A stretch of 54,224 bases of DNA from PR03 sp964353555 (GTDB taxonomy: Bacteria > Myxococcota_A > UBA9160 > PR03): positions 1 through 54,224 of the forward strand of contig CAYGWM010000020.1 of the NCBI GenBank assembly GCA_964353555.1, read 5' to 3'. Positions 7,432-18,699 of this stretch are shown here, in pieces; positions within the stretch are counted from its first letter, which is position 1; the number at the start of each line of letters is the position of its first letter. The notes beneath the pieces are model-generated. The model was not told where the DNA came from and searched no databases. It saw only the letters and a list, made by a program, of their open reading frames with translations. Position numbers and translations under genes: made by a program.

Positions 7432-10059
7432 TCAATTTCCACGCCAAAGTTCCGCCGCAGTCGCATCCGCCTCCGCCTCTCGCACCAACCGCCCGGGCAA
7501 CAACTCCGAAGCCTTCGCGAACGCCCGCGACGCCGCTTCCGTCTGCCCCGTCACATAGAGCGCGCCCGCCATCTGCAACGCGGCGCCGCCTTCGGTCGCG
7601 CGCAACGCCTCCGCATCCAGCGCAAACAGCGCATCCTTCCCGCGCGCCGCATCGCGCACCGATTCCGTCACGCGTACCCATCTCGGCCCCACGACCGGAT
7701 CGAGCTTCCCCCGATTTCCACCCGCGTGCGTCGCTGCCGCAAGCTCTTCGACTACCGGCCAGCTGTCGGTGTTGCGCGGCGCGTCCGCCCACGCGCCGGC
7801 GAACGGCGCGAGCGGTCCGACGTAGAGCGACCACACGCCCGCAGGATCGGTGACCCACCGATCAGTGACGCCGGCCGCAGCGAGTCTTCGCGCGGCTTCG
7901 GCGACCTCCGCGCGCGTCGGCGCATCGCCGGTGAATCCCACCAACGCGGCGATTGGATAGCTGCCGTAGAAGTCGCCGCGGAACAGCGCGGCGTTCGGGA
8001 AGACGTCGAGGAAGGTGGCGGTGATGACGCGGAGTTCCTCTTCCGAGAGCTGGTAGAGCGGCAGCCACTGGCAGAAGAGGCCGCCGGGTTCGAGATGCGC
8101 GCGCACGGCTTCGAAGTGTTCGCGGGTGTAGAGCGAGCCGGTGCCGGCCTGCCAGGGCACGAAAAGGTCGGCGATGATGACGTCGAAGCGCTCGCGCGTC
8201 GCACGGATGAAGTTGCGCGCGTCGTCGAGCACGACGTGGGTGCGTGGGTCGCGGTAGACGCTGCGGTTGGCGTCGCCGAAGAAGTGCTCGGCCGCGTTTG
8301 CCACGCCCGGGACGATCTCGACGAGGTGCAGCGACGCGATCGGGTGCGCCAGCGCGCCGCCGGCGCTGATGCCCGTCGCGGATCCCACGTACGCGACGCG
8401 CTTCGCGTTGGGCGCGAGCACGAGCGGGAGGTGTGCCTGCCGTTCTTGATGAACGCGCTCCGCGGTGCCGCCGAGCGCGTAGTGATTGTCGATGCGGATC
8501 AATCGCTCGCCGTCGCGTTCGACGACGGCCACCACGGCTGCGGGCGTCGTCTCGATGGCGAGCGCGGTCTCGCCGTTCGCGAGGTGGAAGGGCGGCACCG
8601 CGAGCGGGCTCGCGCGGAAGAACACGACCATCCAGCCGACGGTGAGGATGAGATCACGGCGGAGGCGCCAGCGCAGATCCACCAAGGGCACGAACACGGC
8701 AGCGACACCGTAGAGAAGTGAGAGCACTCCGAATGACGGCCACAGGCCGAAGATCGGCATCAGCAAGTATGGTGCGGCGATCGCGCCCGCGATCGCGCCG
8801 ATCGTGTTCGCGACGACGAGTCGTCCGAGCACCGACCCTGCCGGATCGCTCGCACTGCGTCCGGCTGCGGCGAAGATCGCAGGGAACACGAACGACGCGG
8901 CCAGCAGCGCCGGACTCGCCGTCGCTGCGACGACGCCGAGCGCAGCGGCCAGATAGCTGAGACCGCCGGCCTCGCTTCCGACGTATGCGAAGTCGTTCGT
9001 CGTGCGCGCGAGCCAGGCCGGGAACGCCGCGAGCGCTAGCGCGGTCGCCACCAGCGCGAGACCGAGCAGCGTGCGCGGATCGACCGCGGATCTGCGTTGC
9101 AACAGTGCGACGAGCGCAGCCGCCGCAGCGATCGCGACCAGCACGACGACGAGCACCGCGCCGAACGCGTAGATCGATTGGTTCAGTACCTGCGCGAATG
9201 ACTGCACCAGCAGCACTTGCAGCGCGAATGCGCCGAAGCCCGATACGATCGCGATTGCCGTGAGAGTGCGCGCGCCCAGTTCGCGCGCGGCGGGACGGCG
9301 CGTGGAACGCAGCGCCGTCGCCGGAGCCGGCGCGCTGCGCTCGGCCTGCTTCTGCTCACGCCGTCGCTGCGCTCGCGACTTCGGCGCCGCCTGCGGCTCT
9401 GGCTCCGGTTGCGACGCACTGTGTTCTGGCTCGCGCTGGGCGATCGCAGCCGGGTTGCGCGAGAGCGCGAGCGCACCGCCCCCCGCGAGAGCGAGGCACG
9501 CGATCGCGAAGCCGTACGTCGCGGATACACCAATGAGTCCCGGAAGCCAGAAGCTCGCGAGCGCGGTGCCGAGCGCAGCGCCGAGCGTGTTCACCGCGTA
9601 GAGCGCGCCGCCGCGCGCACCGAGTTGCGACGGGGCGCCGATCGCAGCCGAGGCGATCACCGGGAAGGTGGCGCCGAAGCAGAACGCCGCGGGCAGCGAC
9701 GCAACGAGCGCGACCGCGAAGCGCACCAGCGCGAGCGTGCCCGGCACGTCGCGCACGGCGTCGTAGACGAGCGTCAGTGCGCGTTCGCCGAGCAGCAGGC
9801 CGAGCGGTACCGCGCACGCGGCAGCGGCGGCAGCGAGTTCCAATCGCCCGTAGAGCGCGAGCGGCCGCGCCGCCTTCCCCGCTCGTCGCACGGACCACGC
9901 CGCGCCGAGCGCATGCCCCGCGAAGAACGCCACCAGCGTGGCCGATGCGGCGGGCGCCGTCGCGCCGAGCAGGCCGCGCAGCCAGCGCATCCAGACCGTC
10001 TCGACGATCAACGCGCCGATGCCAGACACGAAATAGAGCAGAAGGAGCGGGCGCCTCAC
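7432..10059 (-). CDS. Fused MFS-type membrane / spermidine synthase-like protein
   Basis: 875 residues from GTG 10059, chosen because the frame further upstream would overlap the transporter gene and the membrane segments begin at once (LLLLYFVSGIGALIVETVW). Residues 1 to about 480 contain many hydrophobic spans separated by a short Lys/Arg/Gln-rich loop. The C-terminal part is a SpeE-like methyltransferase fold with VGSATGIS for S-adenosyl binding, acidic LVEIVPGV, and FDVIIADLF followed by GTGSLYTREHF. The usual catalytic Asp-Asp-Pro motif of true spermidine synthases is not kept, as in other members of this membrane-fused family. Activity is therefore uncertain. It lies 20 bp after the Ni/Co transporter gene in the kdsB operon. 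Confidence 0.82.
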   Translation of the reverse strand: MRRPLLLLYFVSGIGALIVETVWMRWLRGLLGATAPAASATLVAFFAGHALGAAWSVRRAGKAARPLALYGRLELAAAAAACAVPLGLLLGERALTLVYDAVRDVPGTLALVRFAVALVASLPAAFCFGATFPVIASAAIGAPSQLGARGGALYAVNTLGAALGTALASFWLPGLIGVSATYGFAIACLALAGGGALALSRNPAAIAQREPEHSASQPEPEPQAAPKSRAQRRREQKQAERSAPAPATALRSTRRPAARELGARTLTAIAIVSGFGAFALQVLLVQSFAQVLNQSIYAFGAVLVVVLVAIAAAAALVALLQRRSAVDPRTLLGLALVATALALAAFPAWLARTTNDFAYVGSEAGGLSYLAAALGVVAATASPALLAASFVFPAIFAAAGRSASDPAGSVLGRLVVANTIGAIAGAIAAPYLLMPIFGLWPSFGVLSLLYGVAAVFVPLVDLRWRLRRDLILTVGWMVVFFRASPLAVPPFHLANGETALAIETTPAAVVAVVERDGERLIRIDNHYALGGTAERVHQERQAHLPLVLAPNAKRVAYVGSATGISAGGALAHPIASLHLVEIVPGVANAAEHFFGDANRSVYRDPRTHVVLDDARNFIRATRERFDVIIADLFVPWQAGTGSLYTREHFEAVRAHLEPGGLFCQWLPLYQLSEEELRVITATFLDVFPNAALFRGDFYGSYPIAALVGFTGDAPTRAEVAEAARRLAAAGVTDRWVTDPAGVWSLYVGPLAPFAGAWADAPRNTDSWPVVEELAAATHAGGNRGKLDPVVGPRWVRVTESVRDAARGKDALFALDAEALRATEGGAALQMAGALYVTGQTEAASRAFAKASELLPGRLVREAEADATAAELWRGN

Positions 10060-10079
10060 GCGCGGACGGGGACCGGCAC

Positions 10080-10715
10080 TCAGAGCGAGGCGGTGAAGGC
10101 GCCGGTTGCGAGCGCGAGATAGATGCCGGCGCAGATCGACAGCGCGCCGCTGCCGCCGAGCACCCAGCGCGAAAGCGATGGTGCGTCGCTTGCCGCCGCG
10201 AGCGGGATCCCGAGACCGAACGACAGCGCGACCATGCCGCCCACGGTGCCGGCGCCGAAGACGGCGAGGTACACGACGGCGGCCGCGGGCGTGGGCATCG
10301 CCGCGAGCGCGAGTAGCGCGACGGCCGCGCTGCCGCCGAGTCCATGCGCGATGCCGATTCCGAATGCGCGCAAGCCCGTGCTGCCGAGGCAATGCGTCGC
10401 AGCGTGATGCTCGGAAGCAGTCGCAGTGCTGCGCAGCGAGCGCAGATTCGCGACGCCGAGCGTGATCAGAATCGCCGCGACCAGTAGCTCGGCGCCGATC
10501 GAGAACGACGGAGGCACGACGATCCGCATCGCGACCAGCGCGCCACCAACCAGCACGATCGTCAGGCTGTGCCCGACGCCCCACGCCGCGCCGATCCGCG
10601 CGGCGACGCTGGCGCGGCGATGGCGCGCCACCAGTGCGGCGATCGCCGCGACGTGATCGGGGTCCGCCGCGTGACGGATGCCGAGCACGAAGCCGAGCAA
10701 CACCGCGGTCAGCAT
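10080..10715 (-). CDS. NiCoT/HoxN-UreH-type nickel/cobalt permease
   Basis: 211 residues with about six hydrophobic spans. The first span carries GIRHAADPDH, the HX4DH metal-transport signature of the NiCoT family, and a second His-containing span has WGVGHSLTI. A cytoplasmic or periplasmic loop contains EHHAATH, a further likely metal-binding cluster. It should move Ni2+ or Co2+ across the inner membrane; the substrate cannot be told from sequence. Start ATG 10715 overlaps the end of kdsB by 7 bp, so the two are translationally linked. No nickel enzyme is encoded in this window. Confidence 0.85.
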   Translation of the reverse strand: MLTAVLLGFVLGIRHAADPDHVAAIAALVARHRRASVAARIGAAWGVGHSLTIVLVGGALVAMRIVVPPSFSIGAELLVAAILITLGVANLRSLRSTATASEHHAATHCLGSTGLRAFGIGIAHGLGGSAAVALLALAAMPTPAAAVVYLAVFGAGTVGGMVALSFGLGIPLAAASDAPSLSRWVLGGSGALSICAGIYLALATGAFTASL

Positions 10716-11446
10716 CGTCCGGATTTCTTCAGCGCGGCTTCGACCAGCGCGATGTCGCTGGGCACGTCGACCGGCACGCCGCGCCAGCAGCCCTCGATCG
10801 TCGCGACCTGGATCGCGTAGCCGTTCTCGAGCGCGCGCAGTTGCTCGAGCGACTCGGCGCGCTCGAGTCCGGTGGGCGCCAGCTTCACGAACGCCAACAG
10901 GAACGCGCGGCGGTAGGCGTAGAGGCCGACGTGCTGCCACAATTGCATCGTCGCGCCGTCGCGCACATGAGGAATCCTGCTGCGTGAGAAGTACAGCGCG
11001 CGGCCGCGCAGATCCAGCACGACCTTCACGCGGTTCGGATCGTCGAGCGCGTCGGGGTCGGCCGGATGCACGACGGTCGACATCGGGACTTCGGGATGGG
11101 CGATCAGCGCGTCGATCGCCGCGTCGATCACCGAACCCTCGATCAGCGGTTCGTCGCCCTGGATGTTCACGATGATTTCTTCATCGAGACCCGCGGCCAC
11201 TTCGGCGATGCGGTCGGTGCCAGTCGGGTGGTCGGGCGAGGTCATCGCGACTTCGGCGCCAAAGGCGCGGCACAGGGCGGCGATGCGTTCGTCCTCGGTG
11301 GCGACGAGTACGCGCGAGAGGCGCTTTGCCTGCTGTGCGCCTTCCCACACACGCTGCACCATCGGCACGCCCGCGATCTCGGCGAGCGGCTTGCCCGGGA
11401 AGCGCGACGCCGCGAAGCGCGCAGGAATGACGCCAACAACCCGCAT
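10709..11446 (-). CDS. kdsB: 3-deoxy-manno-octulosonate cytidylyltransferase
   Basis: 245 residues, close to the 248 of E. coli KdsB. It activates Kdo with CTP to CMP-Kdo for lipid A-core synthesis. Visible motifs are VIPARFAASRFPGKPL at the N-terminus (the nucleotide-binding loop), VATEDERI, PTGTDRIAE, IIVNIQGDEPLI with its metal-binding Asp, FSRSRIP and QHVGLYAYRR. The start ATG 11446 gives the family's standard N-terminus; the frame extends farther upstream only over the divergent parA promoter region. It shows that the organism makes Kdo-containing lipopolysaccharide. It heads the kdsB-NiCoT-spermidine synthase-like operon. Confidence 0.95.
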   Translation of the reverse strand: MRVVGVIPARFAASRFPGKPLAEIAGVPMVQRVWEGAQQAKRLSRVLVATEDERIAALCRAFGAEVAMTSPDHPTGTDRIAEVAAGLDEEIIVNIQGDEPLIEGSVIDAAIDALIAHPEVPMSTVVHPADPDALDDPNRVKVVLDLRGRALYFSRSRIPHVRDGATMQLWQHVGLYAYRRAFLLAFVKLAPTGLERAESLEQLRALENGYAIQVATIEGCWRGVPVDVPSDIALVEAALKKSGRC

Positions 11447-11510
11447 CGGCCGCACGATAGCCCGGCGAGGCCCCGGGCGCGTCCCGATTCGGCCGGGTAC
11501 ATTGCTCGAT

Positions 11511-12431
11511 GTGTCTGCAGAATCCCCCCAATCCAACGAGGAGTCGCCGCGCCGCATCGGCCATGTGCTCGCGGTTTCCTCGAACAAGGGCGGCGTCGGC
11601 AAGACTACCGTCGCCACCAACCTCGCGATCTATCTGCGCGCGCTGCACGAGAACCTGCCGATCCTGGTGTTTTCGCTCGACGACCAGGGAGTCATCGAGC
11701 GGATGTTCGGCTTCGACGGCGAGCCGATGGGCGACGGCAACGTCAAACACGGCTGGGCCGAGCGCAGCTTCGAACGACTGATCCACATGGGCCAGTACGG
11801 CGTGCACTACGTGCCGTCGGCGCCGGACACCGCTTTGCTGAAGGCACGCGCCGCTGATCCGGAGACGCTCGGCCGGATTCTCGATCACACCGAGTGGCCG
11901 GGCCTCGTGATCATCGACACCAAGAGCGACCTCGAAGCGCTGACGCGCAACGCGCTGCACGCGGCCGATCGCGTGATCGTGCCGGTCGCGGATTGGACCT
12001 CGCTCGAGGAGGCCGGGAAGGTGTTCTCGATCCTCGCGGGCACCAGTTACGCGGCGCGGGCGCGCGTGCTGCTGACGCTCGTCGACCGCCGCACGCACAT
12101 CGAGACGAGCGGCGAGGAACTCTCGTCGCGGCTGCGCAGCGAAGTGCAAAGCCGCGGCTGGGCGATCTACGAGACGTCGCTGTCGCGCAGCCCGCGCGTC
12201 GAGGCGCTGAACTCCGAGAGCGGGCGCCCGCTGTCGGTGCTGCACCACGCGCGCGGTACCAGCGTGTACCGCGAGCTGCGCGCGCTGGCCGAGGAAGTGG
12301 CGCGCGATCTGGCGCTGCCGGGTGCGACGGCGCTGCCGCGCATCGCCGCGTCGTCGCGCGAATCGGCCGGCAGCGGCTCGGCCGCGGGACTCAAAGCCGC
12401 GCTGCTGCGCGGCCTCGGGCGCGCGCGCTAG
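11511..12431 (+). CDS. Orphan ParA/MinD-type ATPase
   Basis: 306 residues from GTG 11511; a TTG 9 bp upstream is an alternative. It has the deviant Walker A motif SSNKGGVGKTT near residues 23-33, LVIIDTKSD as Walker B, and the family pattern ADRVIVPVADW. A short disordered N-terminal arm and an Ala/Ser/Gly-rich C-terminal tail flank the ATPase. There is no ParB, parS-like array or chromosome-partition gene beside it, so it is probably a cargo-positioning or cell-envelope ParA rather than the chromosomal one. It is divergent from kdsB with 64 bp between starts and converges on a PEP-CTERM gene 12 bp away. Confidence 0.82.
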   Translation: MSAESPQSNEESPRRIGHVLAVSSNKGGVGKTTVATNLAIYLRALHENLPILVFSLDDQGVIERMFGFDGEPMGDGNVKHGWAERSFERLIHMGQYGVHYVPSAPDTALLKARAADPETLGRILDHTEWPGLVIIDTKSDLEALTRNALHAADRVIVPVADWTSLEEAGKVFSILAGTSYAARARVLLTLVDRRTHIETSGEELSSRLRSEVQSRGWAIYETSLSRSPRVEALNSESGRPLSVLHHARGTSVYRELRALAEEVARDLALPGATALPRIAASSRESAGSGSAAGLKAALLRGLGRAR

Positions 12432-12443
12432 CAGCCTGTGAAC

Positions 12444-13217
12444 TCAGCTCGGCTCGACCGGGATGGGCGCCGCCGTGCGCTGGCCGCGGCCGAGCACCGC
12501 AAGTCCCCACATCCCGAATAGACCCATCGCGAGCGCCGTCAGCGTCGAAGGCTCGGGCACCAGCACGAGGTCGTTCTCGAAGGTGAGTCCGTCGATTCCG
12601 AAGTCCGGCGCTGAGAACACCACGCGCGAGATCTGGTCGGGGCGCTGGATGCCGATGAAGTTCGTGCCCCAGCTGCCGACCGGCACGGTCGCCGCGTTCA
12701 CCGTTTCGAGCAGCGCGCCCGAGGCGTTGTAGACGCGCATCGTCACGCTGGTGCCATTGACTCCGGTCACGTAGGCGCCGACACGGTCCTGCGGCGTTGC
12801 GAACGAGAGCGTGAACGACGCGTTGCCACTGGCCGCGAAGGCGCCCATGTACGCGGAACCCAGCGGCACGTTGGCCGCGCTCGCGACGTTGCCGTTGCTG
12901 CCCCAGTTGTTGCTGACGTCGGTCGCGAGCGCGAAGTTGTGCACGAAGGCGCCCTTGTTGAACACACCCGGGTTCGGGACCGGGCTGATCAGAACGACAC
13001 CGCTCGCGAAGGCGAAGGCGCTCACCGTTCCCGGTTGCAGCAGGCTCGCGCCGAGGCCGATGGTGATGTTCGATCCGGCCGTCAGACCCTCGAAGCTCTC
13101 CACGATCTTTGCGGCGCCGAAGCCGGCAGCGCCAATCGGGATGGCCGACGCGGGGGCCGCGGCAAGGGCCGCCAGCGCGGCCAGCGCGAGGAATGATTTG
13201 CGTCTCAGCATCTGCAT
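12444..13217 (-). CDS. PEP-CTERM sorting domain protein 1
   Basis: 257 residues from ATG 13217; ATG 13211 is nearly equivalent. A signal peptide (basic MLRRK, Ala/Leu core, APASA) precedes a Gly/Ala/Asn-rich beta body that resembles jelly-roll surface proteins, with the phrase SRVVFSAPDFGIDGLTFEN seen in many such proteins. The C-terminus is VPEPST, a hydrophobic span (LTALAMGLFGMWGLAVL) and a basic tail GRGQR, the signal for exosortase cleavage. The protein should be exported, cut after PEP and retained at the cell surface, or released with extracellular polysaccharide. Its biological role is unknown. No exosortase gene is in the window. Confidence 0.85.
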   Translation of the reverse strand: MQMLRRKSFLALAALAALAAAPASAIPIGAAGFGAAKIVESFEGLTAGSNITIGLGASLLQPGTVSAFAFASGVVLISPVPNPGVFNKGAFVHNFALATDVSNNWGSNGNVASAANVPLGSAYMGAFAASGNASFTLSFATPQDRVGAYVTGVNGTSVTMRVYNASGALLETVNAATVPVGSWGTNFIGIQRPDQISRVVFSAPDFGIDGLTFENDLVLVPEPSTLTALAMGLFGMWGLAVLGRGQRTAAPIPVEPS

Positions 13218-13565
13218 GGTCCTCCGATGTCGCTACCCTCGAGTGCGAGGTCCGTGCCGACGCGGCGCCGCGCGTTCGTGCGCCGGTAAAGCAACGACGG
13301 AATCCCGCGCTCGCGCGACGTTTTCGATCGCCCGTTGCGCATCGGGACGCGGCGCTCGGCTGGGTCGATTTGGCGACGCTTTGCGGCCCGAGTGACGGAG
13401 CGCGTCACTGCGCGCGGGCGCTTGTCAGCTCCGCCAGCCGCGGTCATCTTCCCCCGGCTGATGATCCCGGCCTGATGATCCCGGTTGGCGACCGGACGGC
13501 CGCCAACCCGAACACGGCTCACGGGCGCATTGCCGCAATCGCGGCGCAGTGGAGGCGAGTTGCGC
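13218..13565. other. 348-bp gene-free region between the PEP-CTERM gene and pfp
   Basis: No convincing gene. It must carry the divergent promoters of the PEP-CTERM gene and the phosphofructokinase gene. It contains two back-to-back 13-bp direct repeats of CTGATGATCCCGG (13458-13470 and 13472-13484), followed at once by a perfect 8-bp stem (GGTTGGCG 13483-13490 with CGCCAACC 13501-13508, loop 10). A short inverted repeat GTGAC/GTCAC lies near 13393-13409. Confidence 0.5.
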
Positions 13566-14800
<1,235 letters not shown>

Positions 14801-14804
<4 letters not shown>

Positions 14805-16744
14805 TTCGTCTCGGGTCCGCTCTCACCGCCGTCCTGCAATTCCACGAAGTGCCGGTACGACCCACCCGGCCGCGAAAGCAGTTGCTGGTGCGTACCCGAT
14901 TCCAGCAGGCTGCCATCCTCGAGGAACAGGATCTGATCCGCCGCGCGGATCGTCGAGAGACGGTGCGCGACGACCAGCACGAGCCGGTCGCGTCCGGCCA
15001 GACGGAGCGACTGGACGAGCGCCGCTTCGGTGTCGGGGTCGAGCGCCGAGGTCGGTTCGTCGAGGATCAGGATCCTCGAGTCGCGGACGAGTGCGCGCGC
15101 GATCGCGAGTCGCTGGCGCTGTCCCACCGAGAGCTGCGAGCCGCCGCGACCGACGCGGGTGCGCAGCCCGTCGGGCAGCCGATCGATGAACTCGGACGCG
15201 TGCGCCTGCTCGAGCGCGTGGTGCAGCTGCGCTTCGCTCGCGTTTGGCGCGACGAGGCGCAGGTTGTCTTCGATCGTGCCGTCGAACAGGAACGTCTCCT
15301 GGAACACGTATGCGATGTCCGCGCGCAGCGACTCGATCGTGCACGCACGCGCATCGACGCCGTCGAAGCTGACGCTTCCTGCGGTCGGCATCAGAAATCG
15401 CGCGCACAGGTGTGCAAGCGTGGTCTTGCCTGAACCCGCCGGCCCGACGACCGCGGTCACTTCGCCGACGCGCGCCTCGAACGAGACGCGCTGCAGCGCG
15501 ATCGTGCCGTCCGGGTAGTGATAGTCGACGGCGTCGAAGCGAACGCCGCGGCACAGCGCGGGCAGTGGTTGCGCATTCGCCGCGTCACAGTCCGACGGTT
15601 GATCCATCAGGAAGAACACGCGCTCGAGTCCGGCCGACGCACCTTGCAGGTCGAACCACAGGCTGCCGAGCGTGATCGCGGCGATCGTCGCCTGCACGAA
15701 GTAGGTGAAGATCACCAGGAAGTCGCCGCGGCTCATCGTGCCGGAGATGACCAGGTCGGTCGCGTGCAGGATCGCCCAGCCGACGACGATCGAACCGGGG
15801 ACGAAGCCCAGCAAGAAGGCGGCCATGCTGGTGCGCACCACCGCGCGATAGGCGCCGAACGACGATTGCGAATCGCGGTCGAAGTGATCGCGCTGGTGTT
15901 GCGACGCACCGAGACTCTGCACCGCGAGCACCTGCGAGAGACCCTCCTCGGCGGTCGACGTGGTGACCGATCCCGCCGCGCGACTCGCGAGGCTACGGCT
16001 TCGCATGCTCGTCGCGAACGGAAGGCTCGCGAGCAGCGCCACCGGGATCATCGCCAGCGCGGCGAACACCAGCCCCGATTGATTGGCGACCGTGAACGCC
16101 ATCGCAGCCGCTGCGATCGCGATGCTCATCGGCGCGCCGATCGGCGTCAGCAGGATGCGGTGCGTGGCGGAGGTGATCGCCGGCGTGTCGATCATCACGC
16201 GGTAGACGGCGTCGCCGATGCGTTCGTCGTCGAAGGCCGTCATCGGCAGCGCGTGGATGCGCTCGAAGAGACTCGCGCGGTAGAAGTGGTTCAGATCCTG
16301 CGTGAGACGGATCGTGTAACGGAAGTCGATCCAGCCGAAGAGCCCGCCAGCGAGCGAGAAGCCGGCATTGGCTTCGTTCTCGCTGCGCGTCTGGGTGTCG
16401 TAGCCGCTGGCGAGTACGGCGTCGGCCTGGTCCTGTTCGCGCGCGCTCGCGCCGAACGCGCCGACCAGCAGCAACAGCGCGATTTGTAGCGCGGCGGTCC
16501 AGCCGAGGATCCCGAGCGGTGTCGCTCCGAGCAACAGCTCGGTGAAGGGGCGGATGAAGAACGGGTAGGCCGCGGGGTCCAACGGGATTCCCTCGATCAC
16601 GTGATCGATCACGATCTTGCCCGGCCACGGAATCAGCACCAGCGGCAGCAGGCTGGTGACCAGCAGCGCGAGCTTCACCGCGAAGCGCGCGCGGAACGGC
16701 GCCGCATAGCGAAACACGCGGCGCAGTGCTTCCAGCGGTGTCAC
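14801..16744 (-). CDS. ABC exporter half-transporter B (permease-ATPase)
   Basis: 647 residues, start GTG 16744 overlapping the upstream half-transporter's stop as GTGA. An N-terminal six-span type-1 exporter membrane domain (residues about 1-380) is followed by a nucleotide-binding domain with Walker A VVGPAGSGKTT, Q-loop YVFQETFLF, signature LSVGQRQRL, Walker B ILILDEPTSALD and H-loop VAHRLST. All catalytic residues for ATP hydrolysis are present. The signature deviates from LSGGQ at one position. The pair probably forms a heterodimeric exporter for lipids, peptides or drugs; nothing adjacent defines the substrate. Confidence 0.87.
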
Positions 16745-18699
16745 GCGCGCTCCGCGTCGCGTGCGCTGCTCGTTTCGGTTTCGACCAGTCGCCGGTAGCT
16801 GCCGCCAGCGAGCGCGAGCAGCGCGTCGTGCGTGCCGACTTCGACCACACGCCCCGCCTCGATCACGGCAATCTGATCGGCCTGGCGCACCGTCGAGAGC
16901 CGGTGCGTCACCAGCAGGATCGCGCGCTGCTTGCCCCACGCATGCAGATTCGCGAGCACGCGGCGCTCGGTTTCGACGTCGAGCGACGCGGTGGGCTCGT
17001 CGAGCAGCAACACCGGTGTGTCCTTCAGCACCGCGCGCGCGATCGAGAGCCGCTGGCGCTGACCTGTCGAGAGCTTCGTGCCGCGCTCGCCGAGCGGCGT
17101 GTCGTAGCCGAGCGGCAGCTTCTCGATGAACTCGTCCGCGCACGCGACACGCGCCGCGGCGTGCACCTCTTCGTCGGAAGCATCCGGCACCGCGAAGCGG
17201 ATGTTCTCGCGGATCGTGGTGCCGAATAGCAAGTTCTCCTGCAGCGCGATCGCGACATGGCGACGCAAGCTCGCGACACGCAGCGCGCGCAGATCGACGT
17301 CGTCGATCGTCACGGCGCCGCGGTCCGGATCGAAGAGCCGCAGCGCCAACGCCAGCAGCGTGCTCTTGCCCGCGCCGGTCGGCCCGACGACCGCGGTGAT
17401 CGCGCCGATCGGCGCTTCGAACGCGACGTGCGACAGCGCCGGGCGGTTCTCGCGGTAGTGGAATGCGACATCGCAAAAAGCGATTCCGCGCCGCACGCCG
17501 TCGAGATCGCGCGCCGAGTCCGCGTCCTGCACTTCAGGCTGCTGGTCGAGCACTTCGAAGACGCGGTCGAGTCCGACCGCAACGTCTTGGACCTTTGCCC
17601 AGGTGCGGAACAGCCGCCGCACCGAGTTGCTGCCGTCGCCGAAGCGATCCTTGAAGAACTGGAAGACGCCGAGGCTCCACGTCACGACGCCCGTTGTCGC
17701 GAACAGTCGCGTCGCGAAGAGCGTCGCCTGCTTGCTCGACTCGAAGGCGCCCCAGGCGGCGCCGGCGACCAGTACCAGGCCCACGCTCGCGAACAGCGCG
17801 ATCGCGTAGATCGCGAAGCGGCTGCGCGCGCGGAACGCGGCGTCGAAGGCGTCGCGTGACGCGGCCTCGAAGCGCGTCTGCGCGCGCGCCTCGGCGCCGT
17901 ATGCCTTCAGCACGCGAATCCCCGCCACGACTTCCTGGATCTGCGCGGTGAGCGCGGCGTTGGTTTCGCGCGCACGGCGGAAGTCACGTCGCAGTGGCGA
18001 AGAGAACGCGCGACCGAGGAGCAGCGCGGGAAGCCACGCAGCGGCCAGCAGCAGCGCCATGCGCGGATCGAGCGAGCTGACGATCGCGAATGCGTAGAGA
18101 AAGGTGCCGATCGCCGAGAGCGGCGTCAGCAGCATCACATCGACGAGCTGCGTGACCATCGCCGAGTCCTGCGTGAGCCGGTAGATCGCGTCGCCGACGC
18201 GCGCTTCGCTGTGGAAGCGCAGCGAGAGCGCCTGCAAGCGGTCGAGCAGCTCGATGCGCAGCGCCTGATTGACGCGCTGTAGGATCCAGATCTGGTAGTA
18301 CCAGAGCGCGAAGAAGAGTGGCAGCGCCACCGCAGTGATCGCGACGCCGCCCACCACCGTGCGCAACGCCACACTGCGTCGGACCGAAATCGAAAGCGAA
18401 GCCACGTCGACTGCGACGGCCGGGTCGAGTCGCAGCAGCCAGGCTTGCACGGCGGGCAGCGCTTCGCCCTGCAGCGCGCGCGTCCAGAACAGGTCGAGGA
18501 AGATCAGCGACGGCGCCAGCAGCGCGAGCGCGAGTGCCGCGAACCCGACGCAGAGTCCGACCAGATGCCAGCGCGCGGTGCCGAGCACGCGGATGCAGCG
18601 CACGAGCACATGAAGCACGGCGCGGGCCGAGAGCCGATCGCCGTCCTGCCGGGTCGCCGCTCCGGCTCGGCTCGCCTGTTCCGCTGCTGCCAAATCCAC
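16741..18699 (-). CDS. ABC exporter half-transporter A (permease-ATPase)
   Basis: 652 residues from ATG 18699. Membrane domain with six predicted spans, including LVGLCVGFAALALALLAPSL and an unusually long first extracytoplasmic stretch. The ATPase domain has VVGPTGAGKST, LQENLLFGTTI, signature LSTGQRQRL, VLLLDEPTASLD and VTHRLST. It is transcribed ahead of half-transporter B with overlapping GTGA, so the two are made together and likely heterodimerise. The substrate is unknown. The 230 bp upstream carry the operon's promoter and a weak divergent 54-codon frame that I do not call. Confidence 0.87.
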   Translation of the reverse strand: MDLAAAEQASRAGAATRQDGDRLSARAVLHVLVRCIRVLGTARWHLVGLCVGFAALALALLAPSLIFLDLFWTRALQGEALPAVQAWLLRLDPAVAVDVASLSISVRRSVALRTVVGGVAITAVALPLFFALWYYQIWILQRVNQALRIELLDRLQALSLRFHSEARVGDAIYRLTQDSAMVTQLVDVMLLTPLSAIGTFLYAFAIVSSLDPRMALLLAAAWLPALLLGRAFSSPLRRDFRRARETNAALTAQIQEVVAGIRVLKAYGAEARAQTRFEAASRDAFDAAFRARSRFAIYAIALFASVGLVLVAGAAWGAFESSKQATLFATRLFATTGVVTWSLGVFQFFKDRFGDGSNSVRRLFRTWAKVQDVAVGLDRVFEVLDQQPEVQDADSARDLDGVRRGIAFCDVAFHYRENRPALSHVAFEAPIGAITAVVGPTGAGKSTLLALALRLFDPDRGAVTIDDVDLRALRVASLRRHVAIALQENLLFGTTIRENIRFAVPDASDEEVHAAARVACADEFIEKLPLGYDTPLGERGTKLSTGQRQRLSIARAVLKDTPVLLLDEPTASLDVETERRVLANLHAWGKQRAILLVTHRLSTVRQADQIAVIEAGRVVEVGTHDALLALAGGSYRRLVETETSSARDAERA

